Below are positions 26,687 through 40,195 of a stretch of DNA of 64,000 bases, one piece after another. The position numbers were made by a program, and so were the translations under genes. The stretch comes from Dicaeum eximium (taxonomy: Eukaryota; Chordata; Aves; Passeriformes; Dicaeidae): the NCBI GenBank assembly GCA_013396995.1, contig VWZP01004535.1:1406858-1470857 (forward strand), written 5' to 3'. Position 1 is the first letter of the stretch, and every line of letters starts with the position of its first letter. The notes beneath the pieces are model-generated. The model was given only the letters and a program-made list of their open reading frames with translations, made no database searches and was not told the DNA's origin.

Positions 26687-29600
26687 AGAATACTGACTCT
26701 GACCAAGATTTTTATCTGTCTGTAAGTTACTCCTCTGAAGGATTTAGTCAAAATCCTCAAACCTTTAACAGCTCAATGAAAAGAGGCACAAAAAGGCCAG
26801 CTGGAGTCTGGATAGTGGTTTAGCTCTAAATAATGTTCACAATCCAAACAAAATGTTTACTGGTAATATCTCACCTTATTATCATGAATTGAGAGTAAAT
26901 TGAAATTTCATACTACTGAATAGGCTAATCAGATACACAGACACATACTTTAAAATCTAGGCTTTTCATGTTCTTAAGTATAAGCAATTAAGGGTAAGAG
27001 TAATGTTTTAATTATGTCATTGATCTCAATTCCTTTTCATTTTCCTATGAAAGCACTAAACTTACATAAGACACATCTGAGGTTGCTCCTGTTGCTCAGA
27101 TCCACATTTGTTCTAATCAAATATTCACCTCATGGCTTGTTTTGGGTTTGGTTTTTTTCAGGTTTTTTTTCAGAAATTAAAATTTGGAGAGTCTGAATGC
27201 ATCATTAACTTTGAAAAAAGTACTAAAAACTCATTTAAAAAATAAAAAGTCACAGGGAGCTATGGGAAATTCTGTCTTAGGCTGGCCTACTAATTAAAAT
27301 CAACTATGCCACATTATTTCCACTGTTCAAAAATATCCGCCTACAGATCTAAAATCTTTTGCGAATGATTAAAATCAGGAGGCAAAAACCCCAAATCTCT
27401 TCCCTCTTTCATGTTGAGCCACACAGAACACACTTTTGCAGCTTTCAGAGTCCATTAAAGCATCACCTTTGAAAACAGATGCACAAGCAGGCCCAGGAGT
27501 GATTTGTGCGAGCGACTTCTCATGTTCAAAGCACCCCCAGCAGGCTCAGCAAGGTCCACTTTGGATCACTTGTAATGAGGATTCTTCAGACCAGAAAATC
27601 AATAATATAATTAGTAAATGGTATTTTATTTCTCAGAATCTTGCTGCAACTTATCCGCCTTTGATCGAGCTGAGTTGACTGCTAATGACGTTTAATATTA
27701 ATTAATGAAAATGCATGTGATAAAAAGTTCTTTGGAGAATTATCTAATTATGTACCATAAAAAAATGAAGTCTGCAATAACTGCAATTTATGTTTAGATC
27801 AATGCCTATTGTTTAGGCCACTCTGAGAAGACATTGGGGTTATGAGTCATCTTTAGCTCCACTTTCTCCAGCCTGACAGAGCCACTTAGAGCAGACGAGC
27901 CACGTCATTAATGAGCTTTGTCTCATTTACAATACCAAGGGCTGCAGGTAAATCCTTCCTCGGCTCTGGGACAGCACCTACAGAATATTTGATGGAATTC
28001 ACTTCTCTTTTGACAATGGATGATTGGCAGCAAACCATCACGACTGAAGGTAGTGACAAAATAAATAACTGTGGAGATTAGGCAGGATTTCAAAGGAACG
28101 ACTGCAATCCTTAGGGAACAACGATTACAGAAAGGCAAAGTATTTCATTAACTCATAGAAATGCAGCACTTTGCTGCCTCTCACTTTGACTGCCTGAGAC
28201 CCCAGCTACTGAGAAACATTTACATTTAGAAATATTCCAATTTGATGTAACATGTCTAAGTAACTTCTCATGATTGTCAGGCATGGAAGAAAGGCAAAGG
28301 GAAATTTTTCATTATTATGAAACACTGTGGGATTCACCAGAAACATCGTACCTGGTCTAATAATTCTGGTTCTAAACTAGAAAGGAAGGGTGGAATAAAT
28401 GCATTGTGCTAACACCATAGGGCAGATTCTATGGTTAATATGTCAGTTAGGTCCCATTTCCCAAGACATTTTGGCTTTGAGGATAAATATATATAAATTG
28501 GGAAATATATATCCTAATGCTCTTGCTTTATATCAGCCATGTATAGCAACTGACCCCTGGGTTTGGTGAGATTATTCTAATCCCATAATCTGAGTACACA
28601 CCTGCTCTGCAGCAGCCTTTTCCAGTGCAGGTTAGAAAAAAAGGAACAGCTGTCATAGGATCTCATTCTTCTCTCTAATAACCCCACAGGGAAGTATAAC
28701 AATACTCAGAAATTGTCAATATTCTTACAGCAGCTCCATCAATTCCACACAGGACATTCCCTGTTGTTCACTGGCACGCTCTTGTCAGTGTGAGTGGGGA
28801 ACACTGAATTTAGAAGTAAACTAAGGTTAGATCTGAATTCCTGGGAAAAAATGATAACCTTGCTTCATCTCTCCCAGTTGGGTTTATTTTGAAAGACAAC
28901 GTGTGGAATTGCTGAGAGCAGAACATTGGCTAAATAGGTGCCACTTGTTCTTGCCCCAGATGTGAAGGAGCTGGTTGCTCTCAATACAAAGTGATTAATG
29001 ATTGCTTGCAATCAGCCCGGGAAATCATTGGCATTGAGTGACAGAATGATTCTGTGACATCACACAGCCTCACATCTGATGCTTCTTCTCAGCCACGTTG
29101 CTCCTCGTGCTGCCATTTTTGGCACCCTAAGCAGGCTCAAAAAAAATTATGGCCTTTATGATGTTCATGAATAAACAAGTTTTCACATGAGAGAGGTTTC
29201 TATTTCTTTCTGCCACATTTATTCTTCTGTTCACTCATGACCTCTCCCATCCCCACTCTACCTTGTAGGAACACTGCTTTGTACAAAGGTTCTGACACTT
29301 TTCCATCTCTGCACAAAAATACCTCATTGAATCAGCCCTGGAACTGCAACCAGATCTCTTTTCTCCTCTGTCACATCCAAATGATGAGCCTCTACCTCAC
29401 AGCAAAGGTTCACGTTATTTTAATTAATTACAGTTAATATTTATAGTTGCTTTATTAAATTTCTTGCTGTTTTTACAGTGCACAAGGTCATCCAGTTCTT
29501 CCTCTATCAAAACCCACTGATACTGAGAAGCTCATTAGTCCCCCAGATTAATCATGGAGTGCAAGGATTAATCAAGCAGGCAAAGAACAGGCAAGAACTC

Positions 29601-31380
29601 TGATAACTCATAGCTTTCCCAGCTGAAACCCCCAAAACATAATAAATAAGGAAAAAAACCCACAAAGGATTCTAGAGTCAAGCAATCAAGTTATGAAATT
29701 CTTCTTAATCCCATCAAGTTGTCTTTTATTATCAAAATCTTACATCTAGAAAATAGAAATGCAACCTCTGGATTCTGCATTCATATTAATAAGAGGCTAA
29801 AGAGAATTTGATGAAGAAATAGCAGGATGCTCATAATTCAGTCTATAAAAGTGAAACTCAGCTTGATAAACCTGCTCCCTGTATTTCATTATTTGCATTT
29901 TGCTTCAGTGTAAGGTGTACAAGCATAAACAACAGGGAAGAATTGCTTGGTAAATAATCTGTGGAAATTTTTAGAGAGGTTTTTTGGCCCAGCCTGCAGT
30001 GGGTGTTTGTGCTCAGTGCCCAGCACAACCAGTATGACCAGTCTGACCAGTACAGGGCAGGCTGGTGAGTGCTGGGAACCAGGCAGCAGTGACACCTTGG
30101 AAGGAAATGCTGTTTAAGTCTTAGGAAAAGATGGAACACCATCACAACTGTCAGAGCAATTTTCCACCTTGGTAGTTGAACACCTGAACTATTGCTTGTT
30201 TTTGCAGTGGAATTATTCCCAGTTTCTCTCTGCTCAGCTCTGAATCAGCTCAGAGATGTGTCATAAACAACGTTTGCCTCAAAGAGCCACGTGGGCCAGT
30301 GCCGAGGAGGGACTTAATAAGGAGACAGTAGTTCCATAAAAAATAAAAATCAAGAGCTTGGTTCATTTTCTGTAAACATCTGGGCTGTAAATAACTGCAG
30401 GCAGGATAGCATTAGACTGCCTCTGCCTTAACGTCATAAAGATTGAGTTCTTAATTTTAATTTAAAGCCACCATAATTTTCGGTTTGCATGGGAACATAA
30501 TCTTACAGTCTGTTAGCAGGTACCTCAGAAATGTAGCACAAATTATAACATCCTTACACTTTTCACAGGAAAAGCTGAGTAAACATCTGTATTTGTCAGG
30601 AATTGTTAAAGGATTTTCCTAGCTCAGTAGCAGTGCACAAAGAAAGTTTGATTTCAAAATAAAAACCCAGACATCTTATTTAATATATCAGTTTTCCAGA
30701 TTCAAAACAGTTTAATTATTTTCATGGTCTAAAAGAAATCTTAAAAAAAAAAAGTGAGGTATAAAAGAATAATTTGTTTCCAATGGTAATCCTTCAAAAA
30801 GCCACAGGGAAAGAGACTCAGGAAGCAGAAATCATTAATGGTGGAGCAATTGCTGAGTTCTATTCCTAGAAACAAAGAAATGAGGCTACAGCTGGCTCCC
30901 AGAAGCAGGTGAGCTCTGGCTGACCTGCCAGGAGGACTCTGAAAAAGCTCATTCAGAATCTAATCAAACTGCTGGTGTGGGGAAGATAAGGCTGGAGTAT
31001 AATTTTCTAGAAAATACTCTTTAAATGGTTCCAGTCACATTTTTCTACTTGATGTCTTTCTTCAAGCTATTTTGATTCCTGTTTCCATTTTCCTGGAACT
31101 GCCCTCCAAGAACCAAGTGAGTCAGTCCTGGCACCAGCAGTGCCAGTGCCCAGGTAGGGATGGATGTGCAGGAAGAGGATCTGGGAGGAGCTGACCCCTC
31201 AGCCCAGGTGTGTGCTGAACATCCACATCCCACACCTTGCTTGAGCCCAGGAGGGGAAAACCCAGTCCCAGCAAAAATACAGGGGAGGACAAGGCAAAGA
31301 AAGCACCAACTGCCAATCCAACCTCTAGGGAAAAAAAATATTCTTCCAGGAGCAAAAATATAATAAACAACTAAATATTA

Positions 31381-31584
31381 ACAATCATAACTACAACCTA
31401 ACCCCACTCTACAAGACCCTACTACACTCTACAGCACCCTCTCCCTACCCAACAACTAATTAAAATAAAAACAATGAAAAAAAACCCAAAAAATCCCAGC
31501 CCCATAACAAAAACCTGCCCAGCCCAACCCAGCTAAAACAGAACCATATTACCTATTTACCAGCCAGGAACAAAAAAAAAAAAA

Positions 31585-31639
<55 letters not shown>

Positions 31640-31740
31640 AATCTCTTTCATCTTTAACTATACATTTCACAAAAATCTGTACAACTTCCAATAACTAAAA
31701 CTTATACACCACTTAAATACCTCCCATACAAAACCAAAAC
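31381..31740 (+). other. Extreme G-depleted tract containing a 49-A homopolymer
   Basis: Only 12 G in 360 bases by direct count, with many A and C. The sequences on both sides have ordinary G content, and the change is abrupt. An interrupted poly-A stretch starts at 31572; its longest pure part is 31586-31634. Of the 12 remaining G, six are followed by C, four by A, one by G and one by T. The opposite strand is T/G-rich and almost C-free. I do not recognise a family. Possibilities are a retroelement that suffered one-sided deamination, or an unusual low-complexity insert. Confidence 0.6.
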
Positions 31741-34700
31741 AAGTGTCCCATGGCTGTCCTCATTCCTGAGGAGGAAATCCTGCTCACTCCTTGTGGGTGC
31801 TGACATGGAACCTTAAGGATGCTCAGAGCCTCTTCATTTTGTGGGAAAGTATCATGCAAAAAAAACACAGGTCTAATACAATTTTCCTTGACCTCACTCC
31901 TAAGGAATCCTGCAGAGTCCTGAAAAAGCAAGTCCACATGTGTGAAGTCTTTCTTTCTCTGATTTGGGTGATAAGCCAGAAAGTTGTTGGGCACCAGGCC
32001 AGGGGGAGGGAGCAGGGACAAAGAAATGAATGAGAGTAGAGGTAATTATAGCACTTATTTCGATTAGGTGCAGATCACCAATGAACTCTTTTGCCACTTG
32101 TTTTCTCCTCAGGGAAATCTCATTTTCCCAGCTTTAATTTAATCATGGGAAAAATATGTCAAATATTGATTATAACTAGAAACTAAAGTCTACTACAAGC
32201 ATGTTCACATTAACACTTTCACTCAGACACGACCTGGAAGAAATCCTCTGTTTGTCTTTCTTCATTCCTGATTCCTGAACAGACTGTCTTACAGAGAACA
32301 GCATGTTCAAACTTACAAATACCAGTCTGGGTGATGAAAAGTCCAGGAGGGAATTTGTTAAACCACTAAATTTACGTTGCTTGTGATTCTCAGTGTAAGC
32401 AAAAGACACATCTTCCAGCTCTGAGAGCAGAACACAATAAAGCCTCTGAGGAAGTGCTGCATATCAACACAGATTTCAATTTATTGCAGTTTGAAATAAT
32501 ATTCCAGTCAAGTCCAAAAGGCAGAGAATTTGTCAGAAACGCTGTGAAAATCCTAAAATGGTGCTGTTTGTTCATGACCCTTAAGAAATGAAAGAAACAA
32601 GTGACACACAGTCACAATGCATTAGACTGCAAAGCAGGAACAGGAAATTAATGGATGGAAGATTCTAAAAGTGACCCTCTGCCACTTATGCACACCTGCC
32701 CACCCAGGCCACACTCTGCCCTTTGCTCTTTTGTCCCTTCCAGACTCACAGCAATGCCACATTTTGAAACTCCTCAGAAACAGAGAAAGGCAAGATGTAG
32801 CTTCAAGTCCTTGAGAAAGCTGCCAAGGCGTCAAAGATTTGAAATTAATTCAGACCTTTTAGAGGAGCAGTAACAGTGAATGCTTTACCACACACCTGTC
32901 TATAGTAGTTTATGTCACACTGTAGCCCCTGCACTCATTTAGAGAGGCAGGGATTGAGCCCCCTGGAATTGCCCCTCCTCAAAGGCAGTGCAGGAGCTCT
33001 GCCAGAAAGGTAACTTCATGTTTGGTATTTTGGGATTAAGGAAGCACAGCCTGTGCTCAGCCAGCCCTCACTGTGGCTGCTGAGAGCCCTGCTCAGAGCT
33101 GCTGTCAGGGTGACAATGGGCTGTGTGTGCTCCCAGAGACACCTGCACAGCACAGCCCCTTCTGCAGCTGCTCTTGCATCTGGCAGGTCACGGAAAATGG
33201 CCTTTTATTGCTTTATCTGTACCTCTGTAAGTAAAAATCTTTCAGACCAAACTCAAAGGAAAAACAACCAGGTTTGCAGAACCTCACTGAAGACATTCAA
33301 TGGCTGAACAGTTCTACTTAGATTAAATTAACTCTCTATTGCCTGGGTTTATTCACAAGTTCTACTTGATTTGGAAAAAGCCAGGCTTAAGTGTTATGCC
33401 TAAATCTGAACCTGCAGAATGTGATCTCTGTGTTCAGTAGGAGACGCCTGCCAAGCCTCAGCAACTACAGAAAGGAAGTGAGAGAGCTGATTTCAGGTAA
33501 TATTTGGGTCCCAAATACACCCAGGAAAGCTCAGGAAAATTTCTCCAGAGACATGAAATAACAGCCAGTCATATATTCCAATTTTACAGATACAGACTTT
33601 CTGGAAACCTCCGAGAATAACAAACATTTTCCCCCTAACCACTCCAGTCACCTGTAGGAAGAACTAGAGAAAGTTCCTGAATATTCTGCCCATGTTTTTG
33701 GTTTGAGTTACTAAGTAATGACATTGTTAGAAAGATTAATGTTAGAGCTTAGCTGCTCCTTTAGCACCTGTCCAGTCCACGCCTGACAGAGGAAGATAAA
33801 TATATTTATAACACAGCAAAGTGAATAACAAAGGGTTTATAAAGTTGTCTCTGACAAAACTGACAAGTTGTAGCTGGCAGCTTTAATCAGCTCCCAGCTG
33901 AGCCTGGGAAATTGGAGGGAACTGAGCACTGACCTTTCTGATGAATCTCTGAAGGAAGGTTAAAGTTTTGTTTACTTTTTTAATGGGCAGAGCTATCAAG
34001 TTCTGAGACCTTTGGATAAAAGGAGGATTCCCGTGCAAGAGCATTGTACACTGTATTTAACAAAGTCATTACTGGGTTAAAACTGACTTTTTCCAGGGAA
34101 GGATATGGCCTAGGTTCCAGGGATGAAAGTTCCTATAATGCCACAAATAACTGCCAGATGCTGGAAATGTACCAGATATGTTTTCCATGTCTTGAATGTG
34201 AAAAATGCAGTAGAATATAATTTAAATTTCATTTTTACAGATCAGTGGTTCTTAAACCACCAATTTGATTTCTTTTTCAACAAGTATTCAGCTCCTGCTT
34301 TAGTATGGAAACAGTGGGATCTTTCATGTACATTTACTTAACTCGTACCAAGAAGACAAATGCAAGTAATGACCAGTTATTTGATCAGCTTTTTCAAAGT
34401 AAGCTATAATTTATTATATTGCAGTATGTATAAAATCTCTGGGTTTAAAAACTCCTAAACCATCACTCTCTTAAAAGTGAATTCCTTGGAGCCATGTCTG
34501 AGGATTGAGAGCTCCAGCAGCACTTCCCAAATGTTTCACCTTTCGATTCACACCCCACTGCAGCTGCTGCCCAACTCACACCACAGGGCACTTGGTTTTT
34601 CCAAAAGCCAAAATTGTTTTCTGATTAGCAGCATCCTATCACAAAGGTGTCTGCTCTTGTTGCTGACTCAAGTGTCTACTCCACAGGAGCAGCTGATACA

Positions 34701-35445
34701 GAGACCTCACAAGAATTTAGGAAGGTTGGTAAATCAGGACCAAGGAGGTTTTTGCAGCAAACGAACTGCAAACCTTTTACTTTTTCACAATCTAATTCAC
34801 TGATTGCTTTCTGTCCACTAACTTCTAAAAAATGAGCCCACAGCTCTAAATCAGCAGCACACATGGACTCACAGCCCTTCAAAGCTGTTTGTGAACCAGT
34901 CACTGTGTAAGTCACTGTACAATTTTTCAAGCAGCACTGAAGGAACTTAGGTATTGATTTTTTCCATGGTACAGGATACACCTGAATGTCCATCAACAGC
35001 ACTGATACCAGTAAAATACCTCAGTGTTCAAGTCTGCTTTTTTATTTTCCTTGTGGTTCTGCTTCAATGATCTCTACCTGGTAGCAGGGGCAGCCACTGA
35101 AATTTGGTTTCAGATCTGGGCCATCCGACTTCGTGTGTACAGCACTATGTGAGCATTATACACACGTGTAATGTATAAACATAAACATGAGCATAAAAAA
35201 ACCACTTCCTTCTGTTTGACATCAGTGGAATTGTTCAACTGGACCAGTTATTTACTGGGAAGATGACAAAGAGCCTCACTGGCACACAATTGCTGTAATG
35301 GAAAGGCCCTGACTGTAACTCAACCTTTTCTATTCTCATCTGTTTTGTTCAGAAATGTTTCCAGGGCATCTGTGTAATGGTGAGGGAGAATAATTTAAAC
35401 TTCCCTTGTGAGATAAGGCTGTGCTGTATTCTCAGAGTGAAGGGA

Positions 35446-35566
35446 AAGGAGGATCAAGGCCAGGCTGGATGGAGCTTAGAGCAGCCTGGTCTAGAGGAAA
35501 CTGGATTGGAACAAGGTGGTGTTGAAGGTTCCTTCCAACCCAAACCATTCCGTGGACTCTGTGACC
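35446..35566 (+). repeat. CR1 LINE 3'-end fragment
   Basis: Phrases caaggccaggctggatgg, gagcagcctggtctagagg and ccttccaacccaaaccattc lead into a degraded tail, plus orientation. The element is 5'-truncated. Confidence 0.85.
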
Positions 35567-36407
35567 ATCAGGAGGCAAAAACCACGTAAACAAAGCCCAG
35601 TTCCTGCTGCTCTCAGGGAAAGGCTCTGTTTCCTCAGCAGCAGAAAACAGCCAGTGAATTATATCCTCTCTGCAGGCATGAGACAACCCACACACTGCTA
35701 AAAAGTTTTTATAAATTGTGATGGATGACTCCAGAGCTTCTTCCCCCTGCTCCTGAACACTAACACAAGGATCAGCTGAATGAAATTAAAAGGGAACATA
35801 AAAGGTGCATTAACAAAAAATAAATGTTTGTACTACTACAAAATTAATATGTTGGCATTGCAGATCTATAACCTCATTTAGATGAGTTACAATCATTAAA
35901 ATATACAAACATGATATTATTAATATCATTGTGGGATATCAAGCAAAACCATTCCCACCACCTAGAGCGTAATAAAACTCAACAAGTGGATTTTACACCA
36001 ATAAATCTCCTACAGTGTGGGTCAGAAATAATTTATATATATATAATCAATATATAAATAATTAGGATTCTGGTTTATGGTTGAAGGAATTCACATCCTG
36101 ATAGAGAAATGCAGGAGAATTGGAGCACTTCTACAACTGATAAAATCACCACATTGTCACTATCACTGCTGTTCAGAGCACCTGCAAAGTTGAAAATATT
36201 ATAGAAATAAAAGGGGATTTTAAAAATGCTACATTTAGTCAAAGCAGCAGTCCAAGTAAGATTCCTTACTATTCACATGCTAGAGGCATGCAAGTGGATC
36301 TGGACCAGCAAACAGAGGGTAATTTTTCTCATTTGCATGAATGCCTGATTTTTCATATGAATTCTGCCAAATGAAGTATTCACAGCATCCCACTGAATCT
36401 CACCTCT

Positions 36408-36545
36408 GAGACATTCCCAGAATCCCAGGCTGGGCTGGGTGGGAAGGGACCCCAAATCCCACCCAGTGCCACCCCTGCCATGGCAGGGACACCTCCCATT
36501 GGCCCAGGCTGCTCCAGCCCTGTCCAGCCTGGCCTGGGAGGTTCC
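36408..36545 (-). repeat. CR1 LINE 3'-end fragment, reverse orientation
   Basis: In reverse complement it shows the CR1 3' region: cccagaatcccaggctgg, gggtgggaagggaccc, tgccatggcagggacacc and ccagccctgtccagcctgg. Confidence 0.85.
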
Positions 36546-38082
36546 CCTTCCCTGAGCCAGCTGCAGGACCTTGCACCTTGCTCAAGTGCTGCTTCACATC
36601 TTCCCTTTGCATCTTTGTGTAACTTAAATTTCACTGGAGTTACGAGAGAAACTAATTTGAATGTCTGATCCACGCACTTCAGACTGCTCATCATTTATTA
36701 TATAAATTTACTACCCATTTCTATTCTAATGTGAGCAATTTCTAGCTCTTCAACAGGCTAAAAAGCGTTTTGCTACATTTCAAAGCATTCCTGTCACATC
36801 TGTAAGACTCATTCAGCTGCTAGAGCAGCAACATTTGGAAACTTTATTTGAAAAATAGATTTATTTCTTATATAAATTGTGTTGTTCAAAACGCATTCAA
36901 ATGCAAAGAATTTTGTGATTCTAATTGGACTTTTTAAAGTGTTAGATTTGCTCCTAAATCAGAGTACCACATGACATCCTTCTCAGTTGCCTAAGGAAGT
37001 GAGCAGATTCCTTGGATTGTTTCAAAGCTTCAGTGGAATGAGTGATTCAGTTAAGCTCAGGATCTGAATCCAAGTGATTTACACTGCAGGGAAAGCACTT
37101 GGAAAAGCTCCCCTCCTGTAGTCACAGAACAATCTCATGGTTTAATTCATTACTTTTACCAACTTCAGACTGGAATGATCTCTCTGGCTGGAGGAGAGCT
37201 CCTTCCTGGTTGGTGAAATCAGAGCCAGGCTCCTGATCTGAGAGCAGGATGGATAGGTCACCTCGGATTTTGCATATTAAAGACACGTACATATATCACT
37301 CTGGTGGCAGACTCAGGGAACAAAAGCAGTAAAATATTTCCTCAGGGTAAAATACAGCTCCCAGGAGTGAGGAAGCCTGAAGCAAAAGGTTATTCTACCC
37401 AAGACAGATGCTGGATGTTTTATTATTTCGGGGGGGATGCAGTTCTAATATGTGGTGTTCCAATTCCTCAGACTTCATCCTACCTGCCCTTTGAAGACCT
37501 TGGAAGCAAAACTTCCTTAATGACACTGATGGGCAGAGAGGGAAATGGAACAGAGAAGTCAAGACAGCAGTGCAGAACCATTCTCTGTATAATGAAACAC
37601 AGGGAAGGATGATGGATGTAGATAATTACCTGCAATTTGTATCTGAGACAATCTCCGAGTAAAAACACCACAGAAGGTTTTAAAAGTCCAAGGTGGGATT
37701 GTAATGGTGTAATTAATGGTAGGCAAAGCAGTCAGTACCTCTGGGGAGAGGAAAGGGCAATGCTGGTCAGTATTTCAGGGTTACTGTGTTGACATAAATG
37801 GGGATGACTTTTAGCACAGGCTCCAGCCTTCCTCAGGACAGCCAACAAACACCTCCTTCTGCTTGGAGGTCTCAAACAGCAAGGAGAGAAAAAGATCACA
37901 TAGAACTAAATCAAGAAGTTAAACTAAAAATAAATACAGTGGAAAATTTTCAACAAGAAAATCTACAAAATGCATGGCAAGTTAATATAATATAAGCAGC
38001 AGAGTCAAAAGACAGAACAGTAGAAAGCTCAGCAGAGAAAAGGCCCATGCTGTGCATAAAGGCCCAGTTGGATAATTAGAGA

Positions 38083-38150
38083 ATCACAGAATGGTCTGAG
38101 TTGGAGGGACTCAGAAGGATCATTGAGTCCAGCTTTTAAATGAGTGGCCC
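38083..38150 (-). repeat. Short CR1 3'-end fragment, reverse orientation
   Basis: It begins gagaatcacagaatggtctg, then agttggagggactc, aaggatcattgagtccag. The internal part from 38101 on is also present at 39149 because the block is duplicated. Confidence 0.7.
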
Positions 38151-39147
38151 ATATATTTAATTATATAAAATTTTATATTAATTATTCTATAATAAATAAT
38201 TATAGTAATATTTTACAACACTATATTTTATATTTAATGTTTGTAATGATATAATGATACTTTTTATTTAGAAATAATTATAATAATATTTTTACAAGAA
38301 TTATAAATTATTATATCATTTTTAATACAAATATATATAAGTGAGAGGACCAAACTCACAACCTTCTTTCCCCACTGTCTAAAACTCGTGTTTGGAAGGA
38401 CACAGAGAATCCCACTGAGCCCAGTGCCCACAGCAGCATGGGGAGCACAGGTGTGGGTTCCATTTCCAATCCACTGCTCCATTGCTGATTCTCCTGTTAT
38501 GTCTAAACATCCTGAATTTGGACATGTGTGTCTGTGCTGCCATGCCCTGCTGCAGCCACTGCTGACAGGAACCAGGGTGAATGTTTGGATTTTTAGGCAG
38601 GAAGGGCTGAGGGACAGGGCTGAGTGGCCAGGCCAGCCCGGCTCAGTCACACAGCTGCTGATCCTACACTTCAGGGGGCTGAGAGGAAACTCCATTCAGG
38701 GCTTATCTCCAGGGACTCTCCACGTGCTACAGCTCCAACAGATCCCCAGGCAGAGTGTGGGGCACTGACTCATCAAAGTGGGGAAGAATCCAAACACTAT
38801 AATAGCATTTTTCCCTCTGGGGAACTTTACAAAGAAACAGCAGTTAGGGCAGAGAAGAAAACAACAGCCCAAATATTTCAACCTTGGAAGTGTCCTATTA
38901 ATGTATTTCCAACTTCTCTTTGTATGGAATGACTTGCATACAAATCCAACAGGACTAGACACAGCAGCTTCTGAACATGCATACAGAGGTTTGGGGTTTT
39001 TTTCCTTCTTTTTGAACTAGAGAAAGGACTAAATATTGAGGGTTTTCTTTTTTCTTTCTTAAATCGAGATTTACTCCCTGCTGTCTGGAGAGCTTCTGAT
39101 GAAGTCACTGGGATCCTCAAATGCAGAAACTACAATTTAGGAAGCAA
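38101..39147 (+). repeat. Tandem block duplication I, first copy (likely assembly artefact)
   Basis: 1047 bases repeated at a constant offset of 1048 (39149-40195), with a single N at 39148 as the only spacer. In my comparison the only difference seen is C at 38692 versus T at 39740. The block includes the AT-rich island and unique sequence; the open frames inside are non-coding and occur in both copies for this reason. Confidence 0.95.
38148..38342. repeat. AT-rich low-complexity island
   Basis: Nearly 200 bases made almost only of A and T, with many TTAAT, ATAAT and TATATA words. It is repeated at 39196-39390 through the block duplication. Confidence 0.8.
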
Positions 39148-39148
39148 N
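39148..39148. other. Single ambiguous base (N) at duplication junction
   Basis: The only N here, placed exactly between the two copies of block I; it probably marks a closed assembly gap. Confidence 0.95.
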
Positions 39149-40195
39149 TTGGAGGGACTCAGAAGGATCATTGAGTCCAGCTTTTAAATGAGTGGCCCAT
39201 ATATTTAATTATATAAAATTTTATATTAATTATTCTATAATAAATAATTATAGTAATATTTTACAACACTATATTTTATATTTAATGTTTGTAATGATAT
39301 AATGATACTTTTTATTTAGAAATAATTATAATAATATTTTTACAAGAATTATAAATTATTATATCATTTTTAATACAAATATATATAAGTGAGAGGACCA
39401 AACTCACAACCTTCTTTCCCCACTGTCTAAAACTCGTGTTTGGAAGGACACAGAGAATCCCACTGAGCCCAGTGCCCACAGCAGCATGGGGAGCACAGGT
39501 GTGGGTTCCATTTCCAATCCACTGCTCCATTGCTGATTCTCCTGTTATGTCTAAACATCCTGAATTTGGACATGTGTGTCTGTGCTGCCATGCCCTGCTG
39601 CAGCCACTGCTGACAGGAACCAGGGTGAATGTTTGGATTTTTAGGCAGGAAGGGCTGAGGGACAGGGCTGAGTGGCCAGGCCAGCCCGGCTCAGTCACAC
39701 AGCTGCTGATCCTACACTTCAGGGGGCTGAGAGGAAACTTCATTCAGGGCTTATCTCCAGGGACTCTCCACGTGCTACAGCTCCAACAGATCCCCAGGCA
39801 GAGTGTGGGGCACTGACTCATCAAAGTGGGGAAGAATCCAAACACTATAATAGCATTTTTCCCTCTGGGGAACTTTACAAAGAAACAGCAGTTAGGGCAG
39901 AGAAGAAAACAACAGCCCAAATATTTCAACCTTGGAAGTGTCCTATTAATGTATTTCCAACTTCTCTTTGTATGGAATGACTTGCATACAAATCCAACAG
40001 GACTAGACACAGCAGCTTCTGAACATGCATACAGAGGTTTGGGGTTTTTTTCCTTCTTTTTGAACTAGAGAAAGGACTAAATATTGAGGGTTTTCTTTTT
40101 TCTTTCTTAAATCGAGATTTACTCCCTGCTGTCTGGAGAGCTTCTGATGAAGTCACTGGGATCCTCAAATGCAGAAACTACAATTTAGGAAGCAA
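39149..40195 (+). repeat. Tandem block duplication I, second copy
   Basis: Same direction and near-identical to 38101-39147. The sequence beyond 40195 is unique and continues naturally from this copy. Confidence 0.95.

Larger units (their letters stand above)
14898..31380. other. Non-coding block upstream of the MEGF11 start-codon exon (part 1)
   Basis: No exon, CR1 copy or LTR was recognised here. The open frames are short and unlike known proteins. Minor structure: a 14-base perfect palindrome at 16144-16157, a 20-T run at 26667-26686, and an AT-rich TAATTA-containing segment around 27590-28140 that could be regulatory. Because the start-codon exon has an upstream acceptor, this is probably 5'-UTR intron of MEGF11. 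Confidence 0.6.
31741..38082. other. Non-coding block upstream of MEGF11 (part 2)
   Basis: No exon was recognised. It contains two CR1 fragments (35.4 and 36.4 kb, listed separately) and an AT-rich stretch at 35820-36070. That stretch has a 19-base near-palindrome at 35911-35929 (ATGATATTA, one base, TAATATCAT). The remainder is unique sequence. Confidence 0.6.

Noticed and set aside
31381..31740. Nuclear copy of mitochondrial DNA
   Set aside because: Avian mitochondrial light-strand sequence is G-poor but not down to about 3 percent, and no mitochondrial gene can be read in it.
38264..38768. Overlapping open frames of 126-143 codons in block I
   Set aside because: They are open in both strands over the same bases, have no homology and run into the AT-rich island; duplicated at 39312-39816 by assembly.
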